Origin: Rhodamnia argentea
Taxonomy: Eukaryota > Streptophyta > Magnoliopsida > Myrtales > Myrtaceae
Direction of reading: 5' to 3'
Assembly (NCBI RefSeq): GCF_020921035.1
Contig: NC_063150.1
Coordinates: forward strand, 5,084,001-5,148,000
DNA: 64,000 nucleotides
Of this stretch, positions 23,589-36,000 are shown in pieces (position 1 is the stretch's first letter; each line of letters starts with the position of its first letter). Both the position numbers and the translations under genes were made by a program. The notes below the pieces were generated by a model. The model was not told where the DNA came from, did not search any database, and worked only from the letters and a program-made list of their open reading frames with translations.

Positions 23589-24106
23589 GTGCCAAAATGA
23601 GCCAGGTTGTGTATGGGTTAGTTGTCGATTAGGTCGGGTATGGGTCATTAAATATGGGTCAAGACAGGTTAGACGGGTCAATATGGGTAAGACCATATTC
23701 GACCCGATCTAAATCCAATCCGATGTACCCATTTGATACCTCTAATTAAAATGGCGTAAAAATAGAACCGCTGAAAATATAAAAGTCAAATATTTGAAAC
23801 CCTTCTAAATCATTCGGAAGAAAAAAAAATAATAATAATCAATTAACTAATTAACCCTCACTAAAAAACTTTTTAAATATTTTTCCCACGTCAATCAAAA
23901 CCCCGCCAATTACGCCTCCTGTCCGCACCCCCCTTTTCCCTGCTCATTAACGTCAGTTGAAATCTGTGTCTCTCATCTTCACACTGGCTCTCTACTCTCC
24001 AGCTTCTCCCTCCGTATAAAACCAATCTCCTCCTCCCTCCACCGCGAAAACCCTAATCGAACCAGCTCTAATATCCACCGCAGCAGCTCCGGCGTTCCCC
24101 GACCGG

Positions 24107-26287
24107 ATGGAGGACGACGACGAGCGGGGGGAGGAGTACCTCTTCAAAATCGTGCTGATCGGCGACTCCGCCGTCGGGAAGTCCAACCTCCTCTCGCGGT
24201 TCGCGCTCGACGAGTTCGACATCAACACCAAGGCCACGATCGGGGTCGAGTTCCAGACGCAGGTCGTGGAGATCGACGGCAAGGAGGTGAAGGCCCAGAT
24301 CTGGGACACCGCCGGCCAGGAGCGGTTCAGGGCCGTCACCTCCGCTTACTACCGGGGCGCCGTCGGCGCGCTCATCGTGTACGACATCACCCGGAGGACC
24401 ACCTTCGAGAGTGTCAAGCGGTGGCTGGACGAGCTCGACAGTAAGTGAAACTCCCTCCTATCACATGCATCAGACGTGGGTGCTTGATTGCTTGGTGAGT
24501 TTAAGCTGCTCGTGCGAGACTGTGAGTTGGGTGTTTATACGCTTTGGTCTGGTTCGCTAGCTGTGTCGATGTCTTTTCCCTCTTCGGTCGAAATGAGAGG
24601 TGACTGAGCCAAAGCAAATGCAGGGATTGCTGCTCTTTCTTTGCTCCATGTGCGCGATGCTATTTTCAGTCTTGTCATCTACTTCCATTTAAAGTGCAGA
24701 AAATCTAACTTGAAACCTATTTATTTCCCTGAAAAGATGGGTAAGGATACAGATGGGCATTCTTGGAAGAACTAATTAGTGCTACTGCTATAGATATGAA
24801 TCTTATAGTCACTCATTTCTTTTGCCACCAAGTTGAGCGCCGAATGGAATGCATCGTAGGTCGAAGGAATAAGATGTTCACTGGTTAGATTTGTTGTAGG
24901 GAGTAATTTTGTCTGGTGTACTTCACTGAAGCACAAAAAAATTTCCTATGAAGAATTTATAACACTATATTTTATGGTATTTAGTAGTTTCATTGGGCAG
25001 TAAGATGGATCCGACCAACAATCTATTCGCATCGAATTGGAGTTGTTGCTTGGAATTGCATTATGCATATTGATTCACATCCAATTGGAAGCAACCCAGC
25101 TATGGTTGATTTGACTATTTACCTTCAAGGATTGTTAACTGCTTTGCTATTAATATGTTGCTCATCTTAATGTACTATATGGATCTAAAGTTCCCTCCTG
25201 ATAGCAGAAAGCTATCTGCAGATATTGAATGATGTTGCACTAATTGCCCATGAGATTCGGAACTCTAATGTTTCATAATTGTTGTCTCCATGAAAATGCC
25301 CTAATTTGTTTGTTTTAAGTTTTCTTGTCTTAGGAATATGAAGAACTTGTCTGTTCATGTCTTGTTTCCAAATCCAAGTTTCGAAACGGATAAAGTCTTC
25401 AAGAACCTGACTTTTTAAGACCTCCTCTTATTAATAATGTTGTCCATGAAAGGGTGCCTCACGTAGAGTTGTTGTTATTTGACTTACACTTGAAACAAGG
25501 AATCTCGTATATCGTTATCGATTATTGTTAGACTAACTATCAACCATGCCTATGGTACCCCAGCATTCTTCAAAAATTATGACTTTAAGGGAAGGATATA
25601 GACAGGCTAACTAAGATGAAATTTGATTTCTACATGTAATTTGGAGAAGTGTTCCAATCTACTTCCCTTAGGACTGTGACTGCCTTTGATCAAGTTACTT
25701 ACCTAATATTTACTCTGATAAGTGTTCTCTGATCACGTAAACTCTTAGCAGCAACCAAGAAGCCAGTTTCTCTGAGCATTTTATTGCCTCTCCTTATTAC
25801 ACTGCCCTTCTGACCCTAAATTCTAGAGGGCTACTGCTCTTAGGCTGTTCTACTTTCCTCTGCTTATGGCCCCAAAACATAATGCATTGGAAAAAAGTGA
25901 TCGCCTTCTGGATGTTCTCGTGCCTGTTTTCTAGTCGGAAAGTCTTGACTCTAGTTTACTAATGATGCAGCTCACTGTGATACCGCCGTCGCAAGAATGC
26001 TTGTTGGGAACAAGTGCGATCTGGACAATATCAGAGAGGTGAGCACCGAGGAGGGCAAAGCCCTTGCAGAAGCAGAAGGTTTATTTTTCATGGAGACCTC
26101 CGCCCTCGATTCCACTAATGTTCAGATATCATTCGAGATTGTTATCCGCGAGATATACAAGAATATTAGCAGGAAAGTCCTCAACTCTGATTCGTACAAA
26201 GCGGAATTGTCTGTAAATCGCGTGACCCTAGCCAAAAACGGCACGGACTCATCGACTCGGAGTTTCTACTCATGCTGTGCTAGATGA
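24107..26287 (+). CDS. RABA5B: Rab GTPase of the RABA5 subgroup (RABA5b by neighbourhood)
   Basis: A small GTPase for vesicle traffic at the trans-Golgi/endosome-plasma membrane, by family knowledge of plant RABA proteins. Two exons, 24107-24440 and 25971-26287, are joined by a 1530-bp intron and give 216 residues, a usual Rab length. Visible motifs are G1 GDSAVGKS (19-26), switch I Thr44 in TIGVEF, WDTAGQE (66-72) with catalytic Gln71, NKCD (125-128), ETSAL (153-157) and the C-terminal prenylation motif CCAR. All GTP-binding residues are intact, so it should be active. RABA5b over RABA5c/e rests on the neighbours (NS2 upstream, lipase-GTPase downstream), as in Arabidopsis At3g07410. The start is the first ATG and gives an acidic [11 protein letters not shown] leader. 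It is tail-to-tail with the lipase gene. Confidence 0.95.
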
Positions 26288-27034
26288 TGTCTGATCATTC
26301 ACGTCCGGTCCATCAATTTTTTGGAGTCTCTTGTGCCGTTTCATTTCATCAATTTGTACCCTCATCTGCGGTTTTTCTTCTTTTTTGTCTGAAAATTTGA
26401 AACTTAATATTACTGAGGAGAGAATTTTCCCAGTCATTGATAACGGGCATGTATTGTTGCATGGGATGGACCCTCTCTGTTGGCATTTTCTATCGGTTCG
26501 TTATATCTACCCATGCGGCCAGTTTCATTTTCAAATTCTGGTGCCTTTAGCTTTCAACAAATCTACACCAATTTTTTCTTTATAAATTCAAAACTTAAAT
26601 TTTACTTAAAAAATAAAAAAAATGATGCATGAAACTCCGTGGCAATTTTTGCGTGGAGAAATGGTCCAAATTTTTCGTGGGAGAAAAACTTTAATTAAGC
26701 AAAAGATAAAATATAAAAGTCAATTCAGACTGCGTCCTTCGGGGGTGAAAACTGCAGAAATCTTTAGAAAATGCTGCTGCCTACTTAATGTGAAAATACG
26801 AGAAACGGAGTGATCCTGATTGCGAGCTTCACATGTTAAGGTAGAAAATTTGGGCACACCTACCAAGAGGAAATACATTTCTTGGCAGTGAATAATTTAC
26901 ATTGATAGAATGAATAAAATAGCCGGCCAATTGCAGCTACTACCTCAAGCCTACCTCATCTCGCAACATATTTTATACTCCACACATCTAGATAAACAGC
27001 CAACCATGAGAATACACCAGGGACGTATCAATCC
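26288..27034. other. Shared 3' region between the convergent Rab and lipase genes
   Basis: About 750 bp separate the two stop codons. The stretch is AT-rich, without a gene, and must hold both 3' untranslated regions and polyadenylation signals (for example AATAAA on the + strand near 26,914). Confidence 0.5.
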
Positions 27035-30000
27035 TATGGCTTCCTCAAGGCAGATGTCGCACCCATGACCACGGCCAGGGCAAGACCGAGACCAGCTCCA
27101 AGAGAAGCACCAATGGTAGCAGCTGACAAAGAGGACTTACCTTGAGAATCTCGGTCTATATCAATCGACATGGCGCCCTCTCGAGCCAATTCTACGGCAA
27201 GTCTTTCTTTTGCAAGCTCCTGCGATTTAATTCAAATGAAACAGTGTCGTAAGAAGAAGCTCCAGGATTCGACAGTCATGCAGAAGAAAACAAAATATGG
27301 CAAGATAGCAGCCATTGTTTTTTCCAAAACCATATTCTCTTCATACAAGTGGCACCATGGGACATGACCCAGACGGAGAACCAATTACTGGGAAAGAGAT
27401 TAAAACGAGCACAGCAATCCATAAAAGTGATATTCATTGAACTGCCGAAATGATCAAACGTCCACAGAATTCTTGGAAGCTTGACCTGCGTGCACCATCT
27501 CCATCTTTACTTCGCACTTGATCACTATACTACTAATAAATCTAAAGAGTACAAATTGAAAATTTGCAAGTACTACCAGAATAGGTCCACAAACACGATA
27601 TTAATTGAACTTCTGATTTGAAAGTATTATTCGTGACAGTAAAACCAGAATAGATCCATAAACGCAATATTAATTGAACTTCTGAAATGATCAGATGTCC
27701 ATACACTAACCGGAAGGTTGACCCTGGAGTAATTTCCATTTATATTTCCCACTCGATCACTAAACTGAAGACAAACTGACTGCATTTATATGCTGATAGA
27801 GCATAACCTTTATAGACGAAGTAATATGAGAAACAGGTCCTTGAAAGTACTACTCATGACAGATTACATATTAGTAAGCAAGAAAGAATGGGTAAGACCT
27901 GCACCAAGCAAAACCAGTAGAAAACCTATATGTCAGACCTTGTTGAATCTAGTCATCAATATGATTAGATTTCCGGAATTTTACATGATGATTTCCAAAT
28001 TATGCTTACTGTAAAAAATTGGATTAATCACACGAGGAAACCAGGTCAGCATACTCTCCAACTATTCCTCCCAGAAAACCACACAATTCAAAATATGAAG
28101 AGAGAATAATCTTTTGGTATTTTACCTCTAAAGAGGCTTCCTCATGGCTCTGAAGCACTTTATGGATAAGATGGCACAGAGAGTTTACTCCCTCAACTGG
28201 AAAAACAGTGTCCTTCCTCTGGAAAGGCAACCTGACAAAGTTCATTGGAGCAAAGATTCGCCTTTGTGTATTCACTTGCCCATCAGAGCTTCCTGTAGCT
28301 GCGCTCCAAGACAGAGAAGCGGTTGCAGCACCAGGAATGACATAAGGGCAGGAATTGACCACCTCAGTGTGGCTTGGCATTGCTTGATACTCATGAAGAA
28401 CAGTATCAATGGCTGCTTTTTGCTGGTGTGCACTGACGGAGAACTTATTTGTTATTGCAAGAACCCAAGGGATACCGAGAGCTTTAGCCTCATCTAACAA
28501 GAATAAGAGAGCTGGCCTCTTCTCCGTTCCATTTGGACTGTTGGATTGAGGTATTCGATGGGAGAGATTATGCACAAGCACAATCAAATCTGTCTTCCGA
28601 CTAAGGTCGCGGATTCCCTTCCATAATTCATTTCTAAATCGCGAAGTCTCCATTTTCAGCTCCTGCATCAAATAAAAAAGAAATAAAAAACAGAAAATAA
28701 TGCAGAATGTGAACCAAAAATACTCAACTACACAATTGACAGAAGAAACAAGTTTAATTAAACAGAAAGAAGTTAGATTCTGATTCATGCTGGCTTGGGA
28801 CAGATAAAGGAAAGGAGGGAGGGGACACATTGCTTCTGTCAACAGCAAATGTTTCATGGAAGCTAAGAAGAAAGAAAGACAGCAGTCGTGCTTAATGCCA
28901 AAATTGTTAAGTAATCAGAAGATTTCACGTCAAATAAAGATAATGCATCAAAACAATCTTATCAATCCACAAATACTATATATATTGCATGTACAGTATA
29001 GGTCCAGGCAAAAGTATGTGAACTTCAGGAAAACTTATAATGGCTCTTAAATATTTTGTTATAAGAAAGGAAAAATGGAAGGTAAAAAAGTTACCTGAAG
29101 ATTAACTCCCACACAGTCTGAGTAAAAAATGCCACCAGCAATGGCTTCTTGGACATCAGGCTCTGGAAGCAGACTCTCAATATTGGCAATTGCCGTTGTT
29201 CTGCCATGTCCCATTATTGCCTTGAAAAGAGAAGTTTTACCGGCACCCTGCACCGATTGTATGTGCAATACTTAGTGATATTCTTGGCCTAAAAAACTGA
29301 GACAAGGACTAAGTTCTACGTATTAGAATGACAACACACAAGTGCCACAAAACGATATTAGTAATTATTAGAACAAGTCTACCTCAAGGCCAAGCAGTCG
29401 GACTCTCCGAGTTCTTAGATGAACCTCCCTGGAGACAGTGGCAAAGTCGCTGGTGCAAAATATACACAAATCAATTGGATCAGATGGACATGTGATATTC
29501 CCTTCGTTTGATGAATCTGAGTTGTGCACGACGTTCATTTTAACAGATTCTGAACGGATCGAAGAAAATGGGGGCATCAAAGGATCTACAACAATCTGAT
29601 GTTGTGGTGGTCGTTTCAATGGAGCACCCACTAAGACTCGCATCTTTTGTAATTCATGCTCATCATGACCAGAAGAATATGATGGGGCGGACGGAAAACT
29701 CTCCACCGTTGTGGAGCACCTGTGGAAGATTTTTAAGTCGAGTGAACAATTGTCAAAGAGGGCAAATGATTGAGAATGACGAAGTGAACACACAAAAGTT
29801 AACACCAAAACAAAAAAATAGAGATAGCACAAGAAAAATGGTGATAAAAAAAAATACTAATGTCACATGAGGAAGATGTCCGCTGCTATTACTATAAACA
29901 AAAGTCCGCTGCTATTACTATAAACAAAAGCCGCTTTTGCTAAAAACAAAAAAAAAACAGGACTTAGACACTCAGAACCCATCCCCCCTGCTACTCAAAG

Positions 30001-33000
30001 TAATCGTAGCGTTCAGGATATATGCTCAATCTTCTTCTCATGCGTGGAAATATCAGATGCCACTTGCCGCGGCTCCTGCTAAAAAAATCTGTGCTAGTAG
30101 AAAATGAAGGCTTCCACTAACATGGCTGGAAGTTATACCTCACAAGCATAATTTAGGCTGACTGCTCTAGGGGGGTATTACAAGCACACTGTAGAACCAT
30201 ATATTTTCCAAGAAAGCACTATTTACAAACTGGAACACAGATTACAAGAAAAATAGTCCTGAACATAAGCGTAATTCCCATCCTCCGCCTATAAGCAACT
30301 AATTTAATGAATTGACACATGGGCAAATATATTCCACAGGCGGCTAGGAGAAGCTACAACTCAGCTTGGAAAAAGATGTTTCTATCCAGGAAACATTCTT
30401 AACATATTTGTCAGAACCACATATGTAAATAGCAGTAATCAGTAATGGGATCTTGGCATCAGTCTTTACTTTACATATTCTGTCACTCAAGTCTCGATCC
30501 ATAACAGGTACCAAAAGCCAATGAATACAACAGATAATAGATCGAATATCTAAACCTCATGCCAGAATAAATATCACCACAAGTATATATACATCATCTC
30601 AGGTAGTCTGCTAGGATGCTTGTGGAACAGAACTCGCCCTCCACCATTTCACATCTCATGTGCGATAAAGCAGCAATCAAGCATATGCATTTTACAAATC
30701 TCCAGTTGAGGAGAACATCAACCTACTTTAATTCACTATAACTATAAATGATCCCTTGCAGCATAAGTGGGTACATGTTTCACTTCATGATGAGACACTA
30801 CTGAGCTTCTTATGTTTCTACATGATGCTGATAGAGCTATCACTGCATTTCACATAGTCTTCACTTTAAATAAATTTAAATAGGAAACAACTCTTTCCAA
30901 TAAAAGTTGATGAACAAGACGGATCTTAAACAAAAGTCCAACATGGAAAATCCAGTGTATACACTATGAGGTGAAATGGGCCATACCAGGTACCATTCAC
31001 TTGAGCATGTACTAAGGTGCACAGATGCAAACCAAAGCCAGTGATATCCACTTTGAATGGTTCTCCATTCTTTTCACCAAGACTACCACTCCAACCAAGA
31101 GGAACAATTGAAGTAGCTGAGCGAATGGTCGGGGCCTCTACAATATGCCCCAGCTCTACAGTGTCAGCAGCAGCAAGACCTAGCCATTGCTGTAGATGAG
31201 GGAAGTGCTGCATTTGTTCTCTTCCTAGAAAAGCTAAGGCATTATCGCTCATGCAAAGGTCATAGATCCTGCCAAGGCACAGATGCACTTAAAAAACGAC
31301 AACATGAAGGTAGCAAAAGCAAAACCAACAATGCTTGATCCGTTTGCCGGTCCTTTTCTGAATACAAACCTAAGTCACCAACAACTCATGGCAATAAGCC
31401 AAGAAAAACCCAAAGGTGCTAGTGTGCAGAATTGGATGACCGGTAAAATGATTTCCCAAAAAGGGAAATACAAAGAGCGATGCCTGGATGAAACGGTGAA
31501 TAACCATCTTTCTTAAAAATGTTTAGAGAAAATAAACTTCGTTGCTAGAAATCTAAAAGTATGATACACTGAATTTTAGGAGGATATGAATATTGCAGTA
31601 AAACCATTTTAGCATGTATTTGTCAAGTCGTTAACATTCAAAAAAAGAAAATATATTCTTATGCCAAGCTACTCCAAAAATGCCTCAACTTATGGTCCAA
31701 GCTTGGAAATTGATTAAAATGAATTCAAATGTTGAGCAAATTCCACTCATAAAGAATATATGAGGTGAACTTCAAGTATTATGTTTATTTTCCATATTAA
31801 AAGAACTTCAAATGTCATCTTCGCCTTAAACCATTGTAATAAAGTAGATAGGACCTTATAAGAAAAGTCGCTCAATGTAGGAAAGAGAACTAGCTGAACA
31901 ACATGGAAAGATTTAATGCAACCTTTTGGCAAGATAACAAATATGCATTTAAGCTGCAAAAATTGGAAAAATACAAGAATAAATTTAAGAAAGAAAATGA
32001 CAGATCCTAAAGTTGTTAGAACCTCAACTGCAGACAAGATGAGCATGGTGGATTCTGATTCTCTGGCAAATTACCTCTGAAATCGAGATCTATATGACTT
32101 CATAGAATGGGATTGAAACCGTTCTCTTAGCTCCGCAATCACAGATCTAACCTGAAAATGCCTTTGCCAGAAGAAGCAAAAAAGATCAGAGATCCTACAA
32201 GACACTATAACTAGAGAGCCAATCAAAAGTCAAAAGGAACTCGAGAAGAAAAAAGAACAATCACAAAAATCAAAACTGCACAAATTACCCAAACCTAAGA
32301 AGCGATTTCATGGCAATAAAAGCTCGTACCGATGTCATCTTCGAATACTCCGCTCCTGACAGTGATTCCACAGATGTATCGCCAAGAAGATACAACTGTT
32401 ATAACCCCAAAATTCACAGATAATCTTATTATCAGAAAGAACTTGAAATTAGCAAAGCATATGAGCTAGATAAAAGCAAAGCAGCAAGAATGCTACTATG
32501 CTTCTCCCACAGATGAGCAAGCCCAAAATAAAATTAATTTTTATGCCCTTCATTACTCCTCTGAGGAAACAAGAAAAGCTTACCGAACAATCAAGACATC
32601 TTAGACCAAAAAAAAAATAATTCAGACGTCCCTATCCCAACATAAATGCTCCTACTGGGTTTAAAAAATGACACTCTACAGGTGCTTATAGAATGTCTTA
32701 TGACCAAATACAAATAGATGCTTGATGTCGGCAGCTAACCCACAGGATCCAACTAGTTGGCATTGACCAAAGAAACTGATGTAAATTGATATGTAATCCT
32801 TAAAACCAACTAGTCGCCATTGACCAAAGAAACTGTAATAGATTGACAAACAAACCTTTCCCTTGTTAAGTAAAAACTCATGCCACTGCTTTCCATAGAA
32901 GGATCAATCGAACCTGACAACTAAGAACGTGAACACTATCATCTAGGAAAATAGCTTGTATGCTAGTAGTACTAAAAGCCCACTATAAGTTGTCACTATT

Positions 33001-36000
33001 ACTCAATGGTGTCCAAACTTCAAGGGAGTGTATCATCTACCCAAATAATCTCCATGCTAGAAGTACTAAAAAGCCCAGTATATGGTTCCAAACTTTGAGT
33101 GAGTGAGTGTACAAGTGAGGCATATGTGGAAAGCAGCTGGCTTGTTCAAGTACTTGGTAAGACTATACCACGTTATTTATTCACTAACTTCTTGTACAAT
33201 TTCTTAGTACCTCTACCATTATTAAAAAAATTCCCTACTGCACCCTTGCACTCAGATTTCCAGCTAAATCACAGATAGCGAAGATGAAAACTTAAGCGCA
33301 AAAACACACCTGCCCAAATGGTACATATGAAGGTAAATAAGGCACCCTGCGCCATGTCCTGCTATCCCCACCTTTCTTGCCATTGCTTTCCATCATCTTT
33401 CCAGGCATTGTCATATCCGGTGACGCTTTATCTGTGTCAGAGAATGGTTTTAAAGAAATACCATCAGAACCCTCTTGGATCTCAAGAGACTCTGCTTCGA
33501 TAACTTCATCTTCAGCCACCGCAGAAATCTTAGTAGATGTTTCTAAAGAATCAACTTGCTTTCCACTGAACTTGTTGAATTGTCTTCTGATGCCTTCCAA
33601 GGGAACAAGTCTTGAAAGTCTCCAGAAGGATTTTTGCACAGGGCCCAATCCCAGAACCAACTGTTCACCGTCATTTCCTTTCTTTAATTTCTCTCTCGCA
33701 CCCTCTCGTTTCATCATTAGATTCTGGGAACCTTCAGGATCAGCTTCAGTAGGTGTCAGTGGCACTTGAGAATTATAATGATGAAAATACGCAGGAGATA
33801 AAATACGGGGCACCAAATCTTCCGGAATACAGTAACTCTTGAAGTATTGCTGCCAGCCTCTTGTATTGACATAGCTGAAAGGAAGAAAAAAAAGGCTCTA
33901 AGAGACATTATGAACTGCAGCATGTGCCGAAATATCAGTCAGAGCACATCCTAAAATTTGGGTCATTAACAACAGCATGAACACAGAAAGGTGAAGGGAA
34001 AGAGACAACCAATATCAACTAAAATCATGGTAGAAGAACTCTGCAACATACTCTCTTAAAGCAGCATTTCCAACAGGGGGCTGGGAGAATGTTACGCATT
34101 TGACTGGAACTTTTTCAGTTTCCTTTGACAAAGAGGAAGCAGATATAACCCTCAAAATGGCAAGCGTAGCCAATGCTGCTACCTAGATGTACAGGAGAGG
34201 GAAGTAAACTGGATCATTAGTCTTGCAAAGCAGGTTTAATTAACTAAAAGTCCGACCATACTTACTGCTCCACCAAGTGAATGTCCACATAAAACAAGTT
34301 TCCTCTTCTTCTTCTTCTGAGCTAGACGGTACAACTCCAAAGCAGGTATTCCTTTGGCACGAGCCATAAACCCCTATATAAGACAATTGTGACCCTTATA
34401 TGTGAATGGGATGGGCATTTGGCGGAAAGTTTAAGCAATAAAACAAAGAATAAAATAGAATTATTAAGAGATTAGCCGAGACATGCCATAGAAATTAGGC
34501 ATTAATAACTTCAAAGTCCATCTTACCCGATGAGCAGCTGGTTTAGGTACATCTTTTGGCTTCTTAACCCTAGTCCCGACAGAATTTGATGAACCTTCCA
34601 CACTTTTCTTTGAACCATCAACTTGGACAGCTTCAGTGACTTCAATACTTTCTGAATCCTCCATATCATCATGAAAAAGAGCACTTTGGAAGATATTTGC
34701 ATCAGCCATGACATCCCTTCAACGTGGCAATTCAAGGAAAAAAACACTGTTAGATCCAGAAAAGAAGCTAATGCATGCTTGTATTGTGCATTGTACGTAC
34801 TTGTACTGCTTTGTACCAGCAAACGAAGCAAATAATGTATCGCCTGCTTCAGCCAATAAGTACCTGCAAGAGGAAGAGGAGCGGAGATACTCGACAGATT
34901 AATAGGCAAGAATGCTTAAAAAACAAAAGCCATAAAAAAATGCAGCTACTTATTGTCAAACAGTTTAGCCAATTAAAAGTTAATCTTGAAAGAGATTTCA
35001 TTCACACGAACAAAATTGCAAATTTGAGGGGATAAAAGTTGAGCCTTGGAGCAGTAGGCAAGCCACATATTCTACAACACTAGATTACTAAAGCGCTGTA
35101 AAGTCATCTCAAAAGGACACCAATGCAGTGTTATGTATACTGTCGGATCAGATAAAGTGATTGCATGGAAGCACAAAACGCATTAATATCTTGACTCTGT
35201 TATTCTCTCGACCAATATTAAATAAAATCTGCACTTATTTAGGACGTCGACAGAAAGTGTACTTCACATCACAGATCAGAAGGAAAGCAGAAAGCCACTG
35301 TATGCAGCTAGATAATGGACATATTGATACAATATTCAACGACACAAACCTGTGAAGAACATGATCTGCTGAAGGTTGAACACGCTCCAGAGAAACAACC
35401 TGTCCTCCAAAATCAGCCTTGAATTTGTTTACAGCTCGAACAAGCTCAGTAGAAGGTCTCTGCCAAGAAGATAATTATATGTCACCTTTCTCTCTAAATA
35501 GATACACGAAGTAAAATAGATAAATATACATATATTGTTATGTGAAAATGGTTTTTCTTGAATTTGCTAATAGAGCTCTTGCTTCACCTTCCTATTCCAA
35601 GACTAATGGACTTTTCAAGTCATGCGAAACTGGCTTTCTTGTTAAGCTATCACATAATTGTTGGAGACTCAAATGGTGGATATGCTAGCATGATAATTTA
35701 TAAGCCCACTATATGCATATAACATGTGCATATAACGCGTCTCTTAACGCTCTTCCTCGCATTAAGTCAGGTCCCGCACATCAATTAAATAGGATATGGA
35801 GGAAAGACATCAACCAAATGACCTAAGGTGTTGGAACACTAAAATATGAAAACTAGTAAAATAGAAATAAGAGGAATTTTCTGGATTTAAACCCCTAACG
35901 TATCATATGAGAGGACCGTTGTTCCCAAAATGCAAGCGGTTTCCTGTTAAACCAAAAATGACAATAAATGGAGCAACAATGTTATATAGCAAATTTCTTA

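Larger units (their letters stand above)
18957..23744. mobile_element. Non-autonomous hAT element, split by a nested Copia element
   Basis: The element opens TAGAGGTGTCAATATGGGT and closes ACCCATTTGATACCTCTA, which are imperfect inverted ends with the hAT pattern TAGRGGTG. The flanking 8-mers are ATTAAAAA (18949-18956) and ATTAAAAT (23745-23752), an 8-bp target-site duplication with one mismatch. Both ends carry many GGGT/ACCC words, as hAT subterminal repeats do. Without the inserted retroelement the body is about 1.3 kb. It includes a trinucleotide-rich tract of GCC/CCG type (19195-19285) and shows no transposase. A gene fragment may have been captured near 19,300-19,700, but none was identified. 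Confidence 0.72.
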
